A DNA stretch of 21,822 nucleotides from an uncultured Collinsella sp. (GCA_938023705.1 CALJDJ010000101.1:1-21822); one strand, 5' to 3'. Counted from the first letter of the stretch, positions 1-7,931 are shown. Notes: generated from the sequence alone by a model not told the origin. Program-made: numbers and translations.

Positions 1-1092
1 GGACTTGCAGCGACGGACCTCGGGACGCTCTTACACCACGTCTGCGCGCGCCACCAAGAAGACCGGCAGCGATATGATCTCGCCCGCAACCCGACGGCTA
101 AGGTTGCGCTCGGCTTTCCGTTGTATACGTTGGTTCGAACGAGAAACAAGCGGACTTGCCCTGCCGGCATGAGGCAGCGGCTGTTTCTTGGTGAGCTTCC
201 CGGGGAATCTGTGCTGGAAACGGAGCATGGATTTTTGGTTACGTCTCCTCTGCTGACGGCATTCATCATGTCGCGCCATCTGACGGATCTTCAGCTTCTT
301 TTGGTATTGGCGGAGATGTGCGGTTTGTTTGCGGTGTGCGCCCTGCCGGCGGCACTCGAGGCGGAGCTTTCGCGTGCAATTGATTCGGGCGCGATTTCGA
401 CAACGTTCGGTTGGGTGCGCTGCCCGTTCGAGGACGGCACCGCCTCAAATTTATGGCGTCGAGACGCTTTGGTTTTGGGCGGAGACCTCGACCGTTTTTG
501 TTCAGATGTTTGCGGGATGCGTTACGGCAAGCGATTTATGGCGGTGTCGCGTTTCGTTCCGCTGGGCGCCGCATCGCCCTTTGAGGTCGAGGCGTATTTG
601 TTGTTTGCACTGCCGCGAACACTAGGAGGCGAAGGTTTTTGCGGCATAGAGCTTAATGTTGAAGTGATGCTAAGCACAAGTGCTCGAGCGATTGTGGGAA
701 AGTCCCGTGTATATATCGACCTACTTCTTTCTTCGCCGGACGGAGCGCGACAGGTGGCCATTGAATGTCAGGGAAAGGCCTCGCACGGGCGCGCAGGGGA
801 CGGCTTGCGTGACGCCGATCGCATGACGGCGCTTCAGGCCATGGGCTACGATGTACTTCTCCTGACACACAGACAGATATTCGATGAGGATAGATTCCAT
901 GCGATCGTTAAGGCCATATGCAGGATGCTCGATGCTGAATATCGTGATAAAAGTTCAGATGAGCAAAGGGCTGAGACATTACTCCGGTCCGAACTATTCG
1001 TTGACTGGACAAAATTGGGAGTAATCGACGGAAAGATGCCCGTTAGACACAAAACAGCTCGATCGTGGACGGCTGCGGTTCTAAGTGAGTAG
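1..1092 (+). CDS. PD-(D/E)XK nuclease-like protein, 5' end outside window
   Basis: The frame is open from base 1 to the TAG at 1090-1092 (363 codons), so the gene very probably begins upstream. An internal TTG at 121 gives a shorter reading frame but has no ribosome site and would cut a continuous domain. In the C-terminal half (numbering from base 1) a hydrophobic strand with Ile-Asp near residue 238 is followed by VAIECQGK near 253-259, then a basic stretch RDADRMTALQAMGYDVLLLT. This Asp...Glu-X-Lys-like arrangement followed by an amphipathic helix and strand resembles DUF559/Vsr-type PD-(D/E)XK nuclease folds. The N-terminal half resembles, from memory, AbiEi-like proteins that are multicopy in Coriobacteriia. 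The last three codons (LSE) and the stop lie inside the left inverted repeat of a 123-bp element. Target and role are unknown; a defence or toxin-antitoxin role is only an inference. Confidence 0.6.
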   Translation, partial: GLAATDLGTLLHHVCARHQEDRQRYDLARNPTAKVALGFPLYTLVRTRNKRTCPAGMRQRLFLGELPGESVLETEHGFLVTSPLLTAFIMSRHLTDLQLLLVLAEMCGLFAVCALPAALEAELSRAIDSGAISTTFGWVRCPFEDGTASNLWRRDALVLGGDLDRFCSDVCGMRYGKRFMAVSRFVPLGAASPFEVEAYLLFALPRTLGGEGFCGIELNVEVMLSTSARAIVGKSRVYIDLLLSSPDGARQVAIECQGKASHGRAGDGLRDADRMTALQAMGYDVLLLTHRQIFDEDRFHAIVKAICRMLDAEYRDKSSDEQRAETLLRSELFVDWTKLGVIDGKMPVRHKTARSWTAAVLSE

Positions 1093-1203
1093 GCTTTTGG
1101 CACTTTGGTGACCAGGCCGTTTTGTAACAAGGCATTTACCTGCGGCTTTATAAAGTGATATGGATGGCCTGCTCGGCAAGTTCAAAAAAGTCTACTCACT
1201 TAG
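1081..1203. repeat. 123-bp inverted-repeat element, copy 1 (MITE-like)
   Basis: The left end CTAAGTGAGTAGGCTTTT (1081-1098) is the reverse complement, with one mismatch, of the right end AAAAGTCTACTCACTTAG (1186-1203). A second element of exactly the same length lies at 10800-10922. Both share the ends and an internal block, AAGG then about five bases then TACCTGCGG(C/T)TTTA. No ORF and no obvious target-site duplication are visible. The left end supplies the stop codon of the upstream gene. It could be a non-autonomous mobile element, a conserved regulatory RNA or a terminator-like unit. Confidence 0.7.
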
Positions 1204-1269
1204 TTTTTGACGAGAAGCCGATGCCGAAGGCGGTCCTGTTTCAGGGCGTTAACAAGTTCGTGAGGCACG

Positions 1270-1300
1270 AAAAAGGCCCGAACCAATACGGTCCGGGCCT
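1270..1300 (-). terminator. Intrinsic terminator of the rubrerythrin gene
   Basis: Read on the minus strand, AGGCCCG pairs with CGGGCCT, extended by a nearly complete GACC/GGTT pairing across a 5-nt loop, and is followed directly by a T run. It lies about 35 bp beyond the rubrerythrin stop. There is no T run on the plus side, so it is one-directional. Confidence 0.85.
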
Positions 1301-1334
1301 CATCGAGCTAGAGGTTATGTCTCAAGCGGTTGGC

Positions 1335-1895
1335 TTAGCCAAAGTAGCGCTTGAGCAGGCCGGCGAAAGCCTTGCCGTGGCGGGCCTCGTCGCGAGCCAT
1401 CTCGTGCACGGTGTCGTGGATGGCATCGAGGCCAGCGGCCTTGGCGCGCTTAGCGAGATCGGTCTTGCCAGCGGTGGCGCCGTTCTCGGCCTCAACGCGC
1501 ATCTCGAGGTTCTTCTTGGTGGAGTCGGTCACGACCTCGCCCAGGAGCTCAGCGAACTTGGCGGCATGCTCGGCCTCCTCGTGGGCAGCCTTCTCCCAGT
1601 ACAGGCCGATCTCGGGATAGCCCTCGCGATGGGCGACGCGAGCCATGGCCAGGTACATACCGACCTCGGAGCACTCGCCCTCAAAGTTGGCGCGCAGGTC
1701 GGCAACGATGTCCTCGGAGACGCCCTCCATCTTGGCGACGCCCACGACGTGCTCGGCAGCCCACTCGAGCTGACCCTCCTCCTGCTTCAGGAAGCGAGAG
1801 CCGGGAACGCCGCACTGGGGGCACTTGAAATCCTCGGGCAGCTGGTCGCCGTCGAACTCTTCCACATAACCGCAAACGGGGCAAACAAACTTCAT
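1335..1895 (-). CDS. Reverse rubrerythrin (rubredoxin-like domain first), peroxide/oxygen defence
   Basis: The 186-residue protein starts MKFVCPVCGY. An N-terminal rubredoxin-like zinc/iron site is formed by CPVCG (residues 5-9) and CPQCG (about 25-29). A ferritin-like four-helix domain follows, with diiron ligand motifs EGECSEVG, EEAEH and the C-terminal DEARH. Classical rubrerythrin has the rubredoxin part at the C-terminus, so this is the reverse type known from clostridia as an NADH-dependent H2O2/O2 reductase in the cytoplasm. The ATG at 1895 was chosen because AAAGGA lies just upstream and the Cys motif begins there; a 31-residue upstream extension is in frame but is leader-like. The gene stands alone with its own promoter (1980-2007) and terminator (1270-1300), which suggests independent, perhaps stress-linked, control. 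Confidence 0.93.
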   Translation of the reverse strand: MKFVCPVCGYVEEFDGDQLPEDFKCPQCGVPGSRFLKQEEGQLEWAAEHVVGVAKMEGVSEDIVADLRANFEGECSEVGMYLAMARVAHREGYPEIGLYWEKAAHEEAEHAAKFAELLGEVVTDSTKKNLEMRVEAENGATAGKTDLAKRAKAAGLDAIHDTVHEMARDEARHGKAFAGLLKRYFG

Positions 1896-1979
1896 GATTC
1901 GATCCTTTCGATCGATGGCGATGGTGCGCTCGTCCGGTCCCGTAAGGGCCCTCTCCGGACGTGCGTCTTGACGAGTTCT

Positions 1980-2007
1980 ATTATCCATAAATGCGACCGA
2001 ATGTGAA
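1980..2007 (-). promoter_or_regulatory. Sigma-70-like promoter for the rubrerythrin gene
   Basis: On the minus strand TTCACA (2002-2007) and GATAAT (1980-1985) are separated by 16 bp, each 5 of 6 to consensus. An A/T-rich tract lies upstream. The predicted leader of about 75-80 nt contains a GTCCGG/CCGGAC inverted repeat near 1930-1960 that could fold. Confidence 0.6.
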
Positions 2008-2059
2008 GCCTATTAGGAATGATTTTTAATAAAACAATTTTGAGATATGAAGATGTTGA

Positions 2060-2105
2060 TTGATTAACGATTTGCAAGTCATATACGGACGCCGCTGAGT
2101 ACAAT
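2060..2105 (+). promoter_or_regulatory. Candidate promoter region for the dehydrogenase pair
   Basis: TTGATT (2060-2065) and TATACG (2082-2087) are 16 bp apart. A better -10, TACAAT (2100-2105), lies further down but lacks a well-spaced -35. The region is A/T-rich compared with its surroundings. Which element is used cannot be decided from sequence. Confidence 0.3.
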
Positions 2106-2151
2106 CGGGCGAGCAAATGTTGACCTATCAACAAATGAAGGAGTTTCCTTT

Positions 2152-3372
2152 ATGCATCTAGCCCGTCGTGCCTGGTGCCGAACATATCAGACGGTTTTTC
2201 GCATTGCATTGCCAATCCTGCCCTATACCGAGCCACGCATTTTAGAGCATGCCGAGGATGTGCCCGCGGTGCTTCAAAAGCGCTCGATCCAGAAGGTCCT
2301 TATCGTGACGGATCCCGGCATTGCTCGTCTGGGGCTCACGGCACCGCTCGAGACGGCGCTCGCATCCAGGGGGATTGGCGTTTCGGTCTATGCCGAAACG
2401 CGTGCAAACCCCACGGTCTCAAACGTGGAGGAAGCGGCGTCCCTGTACCGAGAGAGCGCCTGCCGGGCCATTATCGGCTTTGGCGGAGGATCAGCCATGG
2501 ACTGCGCCAAGGGCGTGGGCGCACGCATTGCGCAGCCAAACAAGCCCATCAACAAGATGCGCGGCCTGCTGCGGATTCATCGTCGCCTGCCGCTGCTTAT
2601 TGCGGTTCCCACTACCGCCGGTACGGGAAGCGAAGTCACGCTCGCGGCGGTTATCACCGATGACGAGACGCGCTACAAGTACCCCATTAACGACTTTGTG
2701 CTTATTCCGCGCTTTGCGGTGCACGACCCCGAGTTTACACGTGGCCTGCCCGCCTCCATTACGGGGCAGACGGGTATGGATGCCCTGACGCATGCCGTCG
2801 AGGCCTTTATCGGCCGTAGCACCACGCCCTACACGCGCAAGATGGCGCGCCAGGCGGTGCAGCTCATCCACGACAATTTGCTCGAGGCCTATGAGCATGG
2901 CGACGACATGCGTGCGCGTCGCAATATGCTTTCGGCGGCGTATAAGGCGGGCGTTGCGTTTACCCGCTCCTATGTGGGATACGTTCACGCCATCGCGCAC
3001 AGTCTGGGCGGCCGATACGGAATTCCGCACGGTTTGGCCAACGCGATTATCCTGCCGCACATGCTTCGCGCTTATGGTGACGCCGCCGCCCCCAAGCTTG
3101 CCGATCTTGCTCGCATGGCGGGCATTGCGCCGGCTACCGCGCAGGACAGTCTTGCGGCCGAGGCCTTTATCGATTGGGTCGACCGCATGAATGCCGCCTT
3201 GGGCATTCCCAAATATGTGACGGGCATTCGCCGCTCCGATATTCCGCAAATGGCGGCCCATGCCGATGCCGAGGCCAATCCGCTATACCCCGTTCCGCTT
3301 TTAATGGACCGTTTGGAGCTCGAGCATATGTACGAGGTCGTTGCGGGTGGTATGTTTGAAGACGAGAACTAG
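2152..3372 (+). CDS. Iron-containing alcohol dehydrogenase
   Basis: The 406-residue cytoplasmic enzyme belongs to the group III, metal-dependent alcohol dehydrogenases that interconvert alcohols and aldehydes with NAD(P)H. The dinucleotide-binding loop GFGGGSAMDCAKG is at 109-121 and PTTAGTGSEV at 153-162. The four metal ligands are in family positions: Asp210 and His214 in MDALTHAVEAF, His279 in VGYVHAIAHSLGG and His293 in IPHGLANAI. AAGGAG at 2138-2143 lies 8 nt before the ATG. The N-terminal WCRTYQTVFRIALPILPY is, from memory, typical of one subfamily, which supports this start. The gene ends 8 bp before an aldehyde dehydrogenase gene, so the pair probably works on one aldehyde pool. Substrate (ethanol, butanol, a diol or a sugar-derived aldehyde) cannot be told from sequence. 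Confidence 0.93.
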   Translation: MHLARRAWCRTYQTVFRIALPILPYTEPRILEHAEDVPAVLQKRSIQKVLIVTDPGIARLGLTAPLETALASRGIGVSVYAETRANPTVSNVEEAASLYRESACRAIIGFGGGSAMDCAKGVGARIAQPNKPINKMRGLLRIHRRLPLLIAVPTTAGTGSEVTLAAVITDDETRYKYPINDFVLIPRFAVHDPEFTRGLPASITGQTGMDALTHAVEAFIGRSTTPYTRKMARQAVQLIHDNLLEAYEHGDDMRARRNMLSAAYKAGVAFTRSYVGYVHAIAHSLGGRYGIPHGLANAIILPHMLRAYGDAAAPKLADLARMAGIAPATAQDSLAAEAFIDWVDRMNAALGIPKYVTGIRRSDIPQMAAHADAEANPLYPVPLLMDRLELEHMYEVVAGGMFEDEN

Positions 3373-3380
3373 GAGGGCCC

Positions 3381-4760
3381 ATGAACACCGAGGAAATCGC
3401 GCGCATCGTTGCCGATCAGCGCGCCTATTTTAAGACGCACGCCACGTTTGATGTCAACGCTCGCCGTCGCGCGCTCGTGAGCTTGCGCGACGCAGTGCGG
3501 GCGCACGAAGCCGATATTGCCCATGCGCTCAAGACCGATCTGGGTAAGTCACATGACGAAGCCTATATGTGCGAGATCGGCACCTCGCTTTCCGAGATCC
3601 GTCATCAGATTGCGCACGTGGCTCGATGGAGTCGTCCGCGCCTGCGCCCGTGCGACCTCGCCAACGCCGTGAGTGTGTGCAAGACGCAAGCCGTGCCCTA
3701 TGGCGTCGCGCTCATCATGGCCCCCTGGAACTACCCGTTTTTGCTAACGCTCGAGCCGCTCGCTGGCGCTCTTGCCGCAGGCAACACCGTGGTCATCAAG
3801 CCGAGTGCCTATGCTCCGGCATCGAGTGCGGTGCTCAAGCAGATCTGTGAAGAGGCATTTGATCCGTGCCTGGTGACGGTTGTCGAGGGCGGGCGCGCCG
3901 AGAACGAAGCGCTGCTCGACGAGTGCTGGGACAAGATCTTCTTTACCGGTAGCGTTCCGGTCGGCAAGTTCGTTATGGAGCGCGCAAGTAAAAACCTTAC
4001 GCCCGTGACGCTTGAGCTGGGCGGGAAGAGTCCCTGCATCGTGGATGCGACGGCTAACTTGAAGGTCGCGGCGCGCCGTATCGCCTTTGGTAAATGGCTC
4101 AACGTGGGGCAGACTTGCGTGGCGCCCGACTACCTGCTGGTCGATACGCGCGTGCACGACGAGCTGCTGGGTCTCATCAAGGAAGAGGTCCGCCGTATGT
4201 TTGGCGAGCATCCGCTCGATAACGAGGATTACGGGCATATCGTCAACGCCAAGCATTTTGCGCGCGTGCGCGGGCTGATCGATCCCGATAAGGTCGTGCT
4301 TGGAGGTACCGCGCGCGAGACTTCGCTCAAGATTGAGCCGACGATTTTGGACGGCGTGGCGCCTGAGGACGCCGTAATGCAGGAGGAGATTTTCGGCCCC
4401 ATCTTGCCGGTGCTGACGTTTGAGAGCTTGGATGAGGCCGAGGCGTTCATCACGAATCACCCGACGCCGCTGGCCCTGTATGTCTTTAGTCAGGATCGCG
4501 CGGTTCAGCAGCGCTTTGTGCGTTACGTGCCCTTTGGTGGTGGCTGTGTTAATGACACCATTATGCATTTGGCCACGAGCCATATGGGCTTTGGCGGCAT
4601 GGGGGCGAGCGGTATGGGACAGTACCATGGGCGCGAGAGCTTCGATACGTTTAGCCACAAGAAGAGCATCGTGAACAAGGCAACGTGGCTGGACGTGCCA
4701 TTCCGCTACGCTCCTTACGCAAGCTGGAAGCACAAGTTCGTGCGCATGTTTGTGCATTAG
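3381..4760 (+). CDS. Aldehyde dehydrogenase, class 3-like
   Basis: The 459-residue protein is an NAD(P)-dependent aldehyde dehydrogenase oxidising aldehydes to acids. Visible are the oxyanion/substrate Asn in PWNYPF (Asn117), the cofactor lysine in VVIKPS (about 138-142), FFTGS (187-191), the general base Glu212 in LELGGKSP, catalytic Cys246 in NVGQTCVAPD, and EEIFGPILPV near 344. The short length and the C-terminal basic tail after WLDVPFRY match the class 3/YwdH-type family rather than the roughly 500-residue class 1/2 enzymes. AGGAGG lies immediately before the start and the gap from the alcohol dehydrogenase is 8 bp, so the two form an operon. No convincing terminator is seen in the 123 bp that follow. 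Confidence 0.93.
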   Translation: MNTEEIARIVADQRAYFKTHATFDVNARRRALVSLRDAVRAHEADIAHALKTDLGKSHDEAYMCEIGTSLSEIRHQIAHVARWSRPRLRPCDLANAVSVCKTQAVPYGVALIMAPWNYPFLLTLEPLAGALAAGNTVVIKPSAYAPASSAVLKQICEEAFDPCLVTVVEGGRAENEALLDECWDKIFFTGSVPVGKFVMERASKNLTPVTLELGGKSPCIVDATANLKVAARRIAFGKWLNVGQTCVAPDYLLVDTRVHDELLGLIKEEVRRMFGEHPLDNEDYGHIVNAKHFARVRGLIDPDKVVLGGTARETSLKIEPTILDGVAPEDAVMQEEIFGPILPVLTFESLDEAEAFITNHPTPLALYVFSQDRAVQQRFVRYVPFGGGCVNDTIMHLATSHMGFGGMGASGMGQYHGRESFDTFSHKKSIVNKATWLDVPFRYAPYASWKHKFVRMFVH

Positions 4761-4883
4761 AATCAGATGGTGTAGCGACAAACGGTCGAAAAGGCACGGG
4801 TGGGGCGAATTTGTGTCCGCGCGAGTTCGTAGACTTCTCTGTAAGGTTAAACGCCGGTTTATCCGGCCGTTAGGGGAGTTGCT

Positions 4884-5210
4884 ATGTACGAGCCTTCACG
4901 TGTTCTTCTGTCATTTCACATTGCAGGATTTCAATATGCCGACGGCGCTTTGGTCCTAGGCGATCTTAAAGCGGGCGATAAACTGACGCTGTGTGCCGAG
5001 CGCGATAATCCTCATGACCCCGAGGCAGTTGCGATCTACTATGGCAAGACCAAACTTGGCTACGTTCCAGGAAACGAGGTCGGCCCACTGTCCTTGATGA
5101 TGTATTACGGCCACGAGGACGTATTTGAGGCCCGTGTGCAACAGGTTGCCTCCGAGCGCAGCCCGTGGCATCAGGTGCGCGTTGGGCTCTATGTGGTGGA
5201 TGCTCGCTAG
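4884..5210 (+). CDS. Stand-alone HIRAN-domain protein
   Basis: The 108-residue protein is almost entirely one HIRAN domain: FHIAGFQYADG near residue 11, then LKAGDKLTL, the signature RDNPHDPEAVAIYY (40-53), KLGYVPGNEVGPL and a closing strand VRVGLYVVD. In eukaryotic HLTF/Rad5 this domain binds 3' DNA ends at stalled forks; bacterial stand-alone versions have no settled function. A ribosome site (GGGGAG) lies 7 nt upstream of the ATG. The gene is followed after 18 bp by a tiny charged protein gene, probably co-transcribed. DNA binding is inferred from the family only. Confidence 0.85.
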   Translation: MYEPSRVLLSFHIAGFQYADGALVLGDLKAGDKLTLCAERDNPHDPEAVAIYYGKTKLGYVPGNEVGPLSLMMYYGHEDVFEARVQQVASERSPWHQVRVGLYVVDAR

Positions 5211-5228
5211 TCGGCAATGGAGGCTGCC

Positions 5229-5405
5229 ATGTTTGACGACGACCTGTTCGATTTGACGGACGATCCGTTTGAGTGGGATATGCTGCTCGATGACGATGAG
5301 CTGGAGCAGGATCGCAAAAAGCAAAAGGATAAGAACACCCAGGATAAAGGTTCGAATAAAAAGGACAAGCGCCGCCGAGGTCTGTTCGGCGGGCTCTTTG
5401 GGTAA
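5229..5405 (+). CDS. Small charged protein of unknown function (58 aa)
   Basis: Starting at the ATG at 5229 (GGAGG 5 nt upstream; an in-frame ATG at 5217 would sit on that ribosome site), the product has a very acidic first half (FDDDLFDLTDDPFEWDMLLDDDELE) and a very basic second half (KKQKDK, KKDKRRR), ending in glycine- and phenylalanine-rich GLFGGLFG. No family is recognised. No membrane segment or signal peptide is present. The 18-bp gap after the HIRAN gene and the good ribosome site support a real gene. The bipolar charge suggests binding to a protein or nucleic acid, but this is a guess. Confidence 0.6.
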   Translation: MFDDDLFDLTDDPFEWDMLLDDDELEQDRKKQKDKNTQDKGSNKKDKRRRGLFGGLFG

Positions 5406-5471
5406 CTGTCGCATCGCTGCGTCTGTATACTAGGCATGTGTTAGACGCGTTGCGAAATGAGGACAGAGACG

Positions 5472-6017
5472 ATGATGTGGTTTACCGCCGACCTGCACCT
5501 GGGCGATACGAATATCTTGCACGATATGGATCGGCCGTTTGATTCGGTCGAGGAAATGAACCGCAAGGTCATCGATGCCGTCAATGAGTGCGTGGCGGCG
5601 GACGACCGTCTCTATATCTTGGGAGACTTTACCTATCGTTTGCCCCTGGCGGAGGCGATGCGCCTGCGCGAGCGTATCGAATGTCAGAACGTGACGCTCA
5701 TCCGTGGTAACCATGACGGCGACTGGGAAGATCCCGACGTACCGCAGATTTGGGAAGACGTGCGCGATTACCTGGAGATTGCTCCCGGCTATGCCAAGGG
5801 CCATCGCCTGGTGTTGAGCCATTACCCCATGCTCAGCTGGAATGGCAAGGCGCGTGGCGCCATCATGCTGCACGGGCATATCCACAGCAGGGGAGACCGC
5901 ACCAACGTGCGCAACCGCGATCGCGAACGCCCTATCTTTCGCTACGATGTCGGTCTCGATGCCAACGAGTACAAGCCCGTAAGCCGCGATCAGATTCTTA
6001 GCTTCTTTGGGTTATAG
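5472..6017 (+). CDS. Calcineurin-like metallophosphoesterase
   Basis: The protein of about 181 residues has the full set of metal-binding motifs of the calcineurin-like phosphoesterase superfamily: DLHLGD near the N-terminus, LGDFTYR, RGNHDGD, LSHYPML and LHGHIHS. It is a minimal single-domain form, close to the YfcE-like or MJ0936-like type, with cytoplasmic location expected. The ATG at 5472 (MMWFTADLHLGD) has GAGGAC 8 nt upstream; an upstream in-frame ATG at 5457 overlaps that ribosome site and is less likely. A possible -10 (TATACT, 5426-5431) lies upstream, so it may have its own promoter besides read-through from the HIRAN pair. The substrate (phosphodiester, nucleotide or nucleic acid) is unknown. 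Confidence 0.9.
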   Translation: MMWFTADLHLGDTNILHDMDRPFDSVEEMNRKVIDAVNECVAADDRLYILGDFTYRLPLAEAMRLRERIECQNVTLIRGNHDGDWEDPDVPQIWEDVRDYLEIAPGYAKGHRLVLSHYPMLSWNGKARGAIMLHGHIHSRGDRTNVRNRDRERPIFRYDVGLDANEYKPVSRDQILSFFGL

Positions 6018-6070
6018 GGCGCCAGAGCCACCACAAAGGGGACAGGCACCTTTGTGGTGGCTCTGGCGCC
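6018..6070 (+). repeat. Perfect 22-bp hairpin with GGGGACAGG core (REP-like)
   Basis: The arms 6018-6039 and 6049-6070 are exact reverse complements around a 9-nt loop. The core CCACAAAGGGGACAGG...TTTGTGG closely matches CCAAAAAGGGACAGG...TTTTGG read on the minus strand at 20139-20175, pointing to one repeat family. It starts right after the phosphoesterase stop and lacks an adjacent T run, although T6 occurs near 6092. It could end transcription or be a mobile palindrome of the kind spread by REP-associated tyrosine transposases; none is encoded here. Confidence 0.8.
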
Positions 6071-6157
6071 GTTGCCATTATGGCGGCGGCGTCTTTTTTG
6101 TCCGTGCGGCGCGGTAGAGTGTAGGCGGTTGAAATTTGCGTCCATCGAGGAGCTGCC

Positions 6158-7915
6158 ATGAACGAGATCAAGTGCCCGCATTGCGGCGAAGTTTTTAAGG
6201 TCGATGCGTCCGGTTATGCGGATATCGTCAAGCAGGTGCGCGATGCCGAGTTCTCGCGCGACCTGGATGAGCGCGTGAAGGCGGTCCAGCGCGAGGGCGA
6301 GCAGGCACTGGAGCTTGAGCGCTCGCGCTCGACGGCTGCTTTGCAAAAGGCGGAGTCTCAGCGCGACGCTCAGCTTGTCGAGCAGAAGAATGCTGCAGCT
6401 CAGCAGCTGGCGCAAGAGGTTGCCAAGCGCGACGCTGAGCTTGCCGAGCTGCGCGCCAAGCTCGAAGGCGCTGCCGCAGAGCGCGAGAGTGCAAGTCAGC
6501 GCGCGGCGGTTGAGGCCCGTTCCGATGCTCAAAAGGAGAATGCCGAGCTTCAGCGCGAGATCGACAATTTACGTGCGCAGTTGGAGCGCAAAGATGATGA
6601 AGCCAGGCTTGCCGAGGCGGCGGCACGCAATGCTGCTCAAAACGACCTGTCCGCGCGCGACGCTCAGATTGCCGAGCTGCAGGCCAGGCTCGCCGCGGCG
6701 GACAAGGCCCAGGAGATGGCGCTTGCCGCTGCCGCGGCAGAGTCGCAGCGTGAGCTCGATGCCGCTCGCAGCGAGGCCGAGCGCGCGCTTACTGACTATC
6801 GCGCGAAGGTGCAAGAGAAGTTTTCCGCCGCAAGGGCTCAGTCTGAGCAGGAGGCCGAGGGTCTGCGTGCGAAGCTGCGCGAGCAGGAGCTGATGGCAAA
6901 AATGAGCCTGTCTGAGGCGGTCACCGCGGCGGAGCGTGAGCGTGATGAGGCGCGTGCCAAACTGACGAGCGAGCTGGCAGTGCGCGATTCGCGCGAGGAA
7001 CAGGCCAAGGCGGCACACGAGCTCGAGCTTGCGCAGGCCAAACGTGCGAGCGATGATCTGATTCGCTACAAGGATGAAGAGATCGAGCGCCTTAAGGATA
7101 TGAAGGTTCGCCTGTCCACCAAGATGGTGGGCGAGTCGCTCGAGCAGCACTGCGAGACCGAGTTCAACCGTCTGCGCATGACGGCGTTTCCCAATGCGTA
7201 CTTCGAGAAAGATAACGATGCGTCCGAGGGCACCAAGGGCGACTTTATCTTCCGCGAGTGCGACGCGAGCGGCAACGAGGTCATCTCAATTATGTTCGAG
7301 ATGAAAAACGAGAACGACGAGACCGCGACCAAACATAAAAACGAGGACTTCTTTAAGAAACTCGATCACGATCGTCGCCAGAAAGGCTGTGAGTACGCGG
7401 TGCTCTGCACGCTGCTCGAGCCCGAGAGCGAGCTTTACAACGCGGGAATCGTGGACGTGAGCTATCGCTACGAGAAGATGTATGTGATCCGCCCGCAGTT
7501 TTTCATTCCCATGATTACGCTGCTGCGCAATGCCGCTATGGGTTCGCTGCGCTATAAGCAGGAGCTGGCGGAGTACAAACAGCAGAATATCGACGTCACG
7601 AACTTCGAAGCTAAGATGGAAAAGTTCAAGGACGGCTTCTCGCGCAACTATAATCTGGCGAGTAAGCAATTCGAGTCGGCGATCAAGGAAATCGATGCCG
7701 CCATCAAGCAGCTCGAGAAGACCAAGGACGATTTGCGCCGCAGCACCGAGAATCTGCGCCTGGCCCACAACAAGGCTGATGAGCTCACCATTCGCAAGCT
7801 CACTTGGGGAAACAAGACCATGAAGGCAGCGTTTGACGAGGCGCGCGAGGCTGCGCCGGAGACAAACGAGGAGCCAGCCGAGGCGGATTCGTATGAGGTC
7901 GAGGATGCCGAGTAA
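6158..7915 (+). CDS. DUF2130 protein: zinc ribbon, long coiled coil, nuclease-like domain
   Basis: The 585-residue protein begins with a CPHCG motif (6-10) that would need another Cys/His pair to form a full zinc site. From about 45 to 320 it is an Ala/Glu/Arg/Gln-rich coiled coil. The region from about 323 is the DUF2130 domain: VGESLEQHCETEFNRLR, then GTKGDFIF (about 357-364) and IMFEMKNE (about 376-383). The Asp...Glu-X-Lys pattern fits a PD-(D/E)XK fold, as in the RmuC-like proteins that also join a coiled coil to a nuclease-type domain. A second coiled coil follows, then an acidic tail. GAGGAG lies 7 nt before the ATG. Cytoplasmic or nucleoid location is expected; activity is unproven. 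The gene ends at a bidirectional terminator shared with the opposing helicase gene. Confidence 0.88.
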   Translation: MNEIKCPHCGEVFKVDASGYADIVKQVRDAEFSRDLDERVKAVQREGEQALELERSRSTAALQKAESQRDAQLVEQKNAAAQQLAQEVAKRDAELAELRAKLEGAAAERESASQRAAVEARSDAQKENAELQREIDNLRAQLERKDDEARLAEAAARNAAQNDLSARDAQIAELQARLAAADKAQEMALAAAAAESQRELDAARSEAERALTDYRAKVQEKFSAARAQSEQEAEGLRAKLREQELMAKMSLSEAVTAAERERDEARAKLTSELAVRDSREEQAKAAHELELAQAKRASDDLIRYKDEEIERLKDMKVRLSTKMVGESLEQHCETEFNRLRMTAFPNAYFEKDNDASEGTKGDFIFRECDASGNEVISIMFEMKNENDETATKHKNEDFFKKLDHDRRQKGCEYAVLCTLLEPESELYNAGIVDVSYRYEKMYVIRPQFFIPMITLLRNAAMGSLRYKQELAEYKQQNIDVTNFEAKMEKFKDGFSRNYNLASKQFESAIKEIDAAIKQLEKTKDDLRRSTENLRLAHNKADELTIRKLTWGNKTMKAAFDEAREAAPETNEEPAEADSYEVEDAE

Positions 7916-7931
7916 GGCATAGCGGATAGTG

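Noticed and set aside
1081..1203. 123-bp element as a simple intrinsic terminator
   Set aside because: The inverted ends are about 90 bp apart, the ends are far more conserved than the interior, and two copies of identical length occur in different contexts.
1155..2006. 283-codon plus-strand open frame
   Set aside because: Covers the rubrerythrin gene in antisense and runs across the 123-bp repeat, terminator and promoter.
3744..4781. 345-codon minus-strand open frame
   Set aside because: Antisense to the aldehyde dehydrogenase gene; no domain seen.
6018..6070. CRISPR repeat or tRNA-like fold
   Set aside because: Only a single hairpin; no spacer array, no CCA end or cloverleaf.
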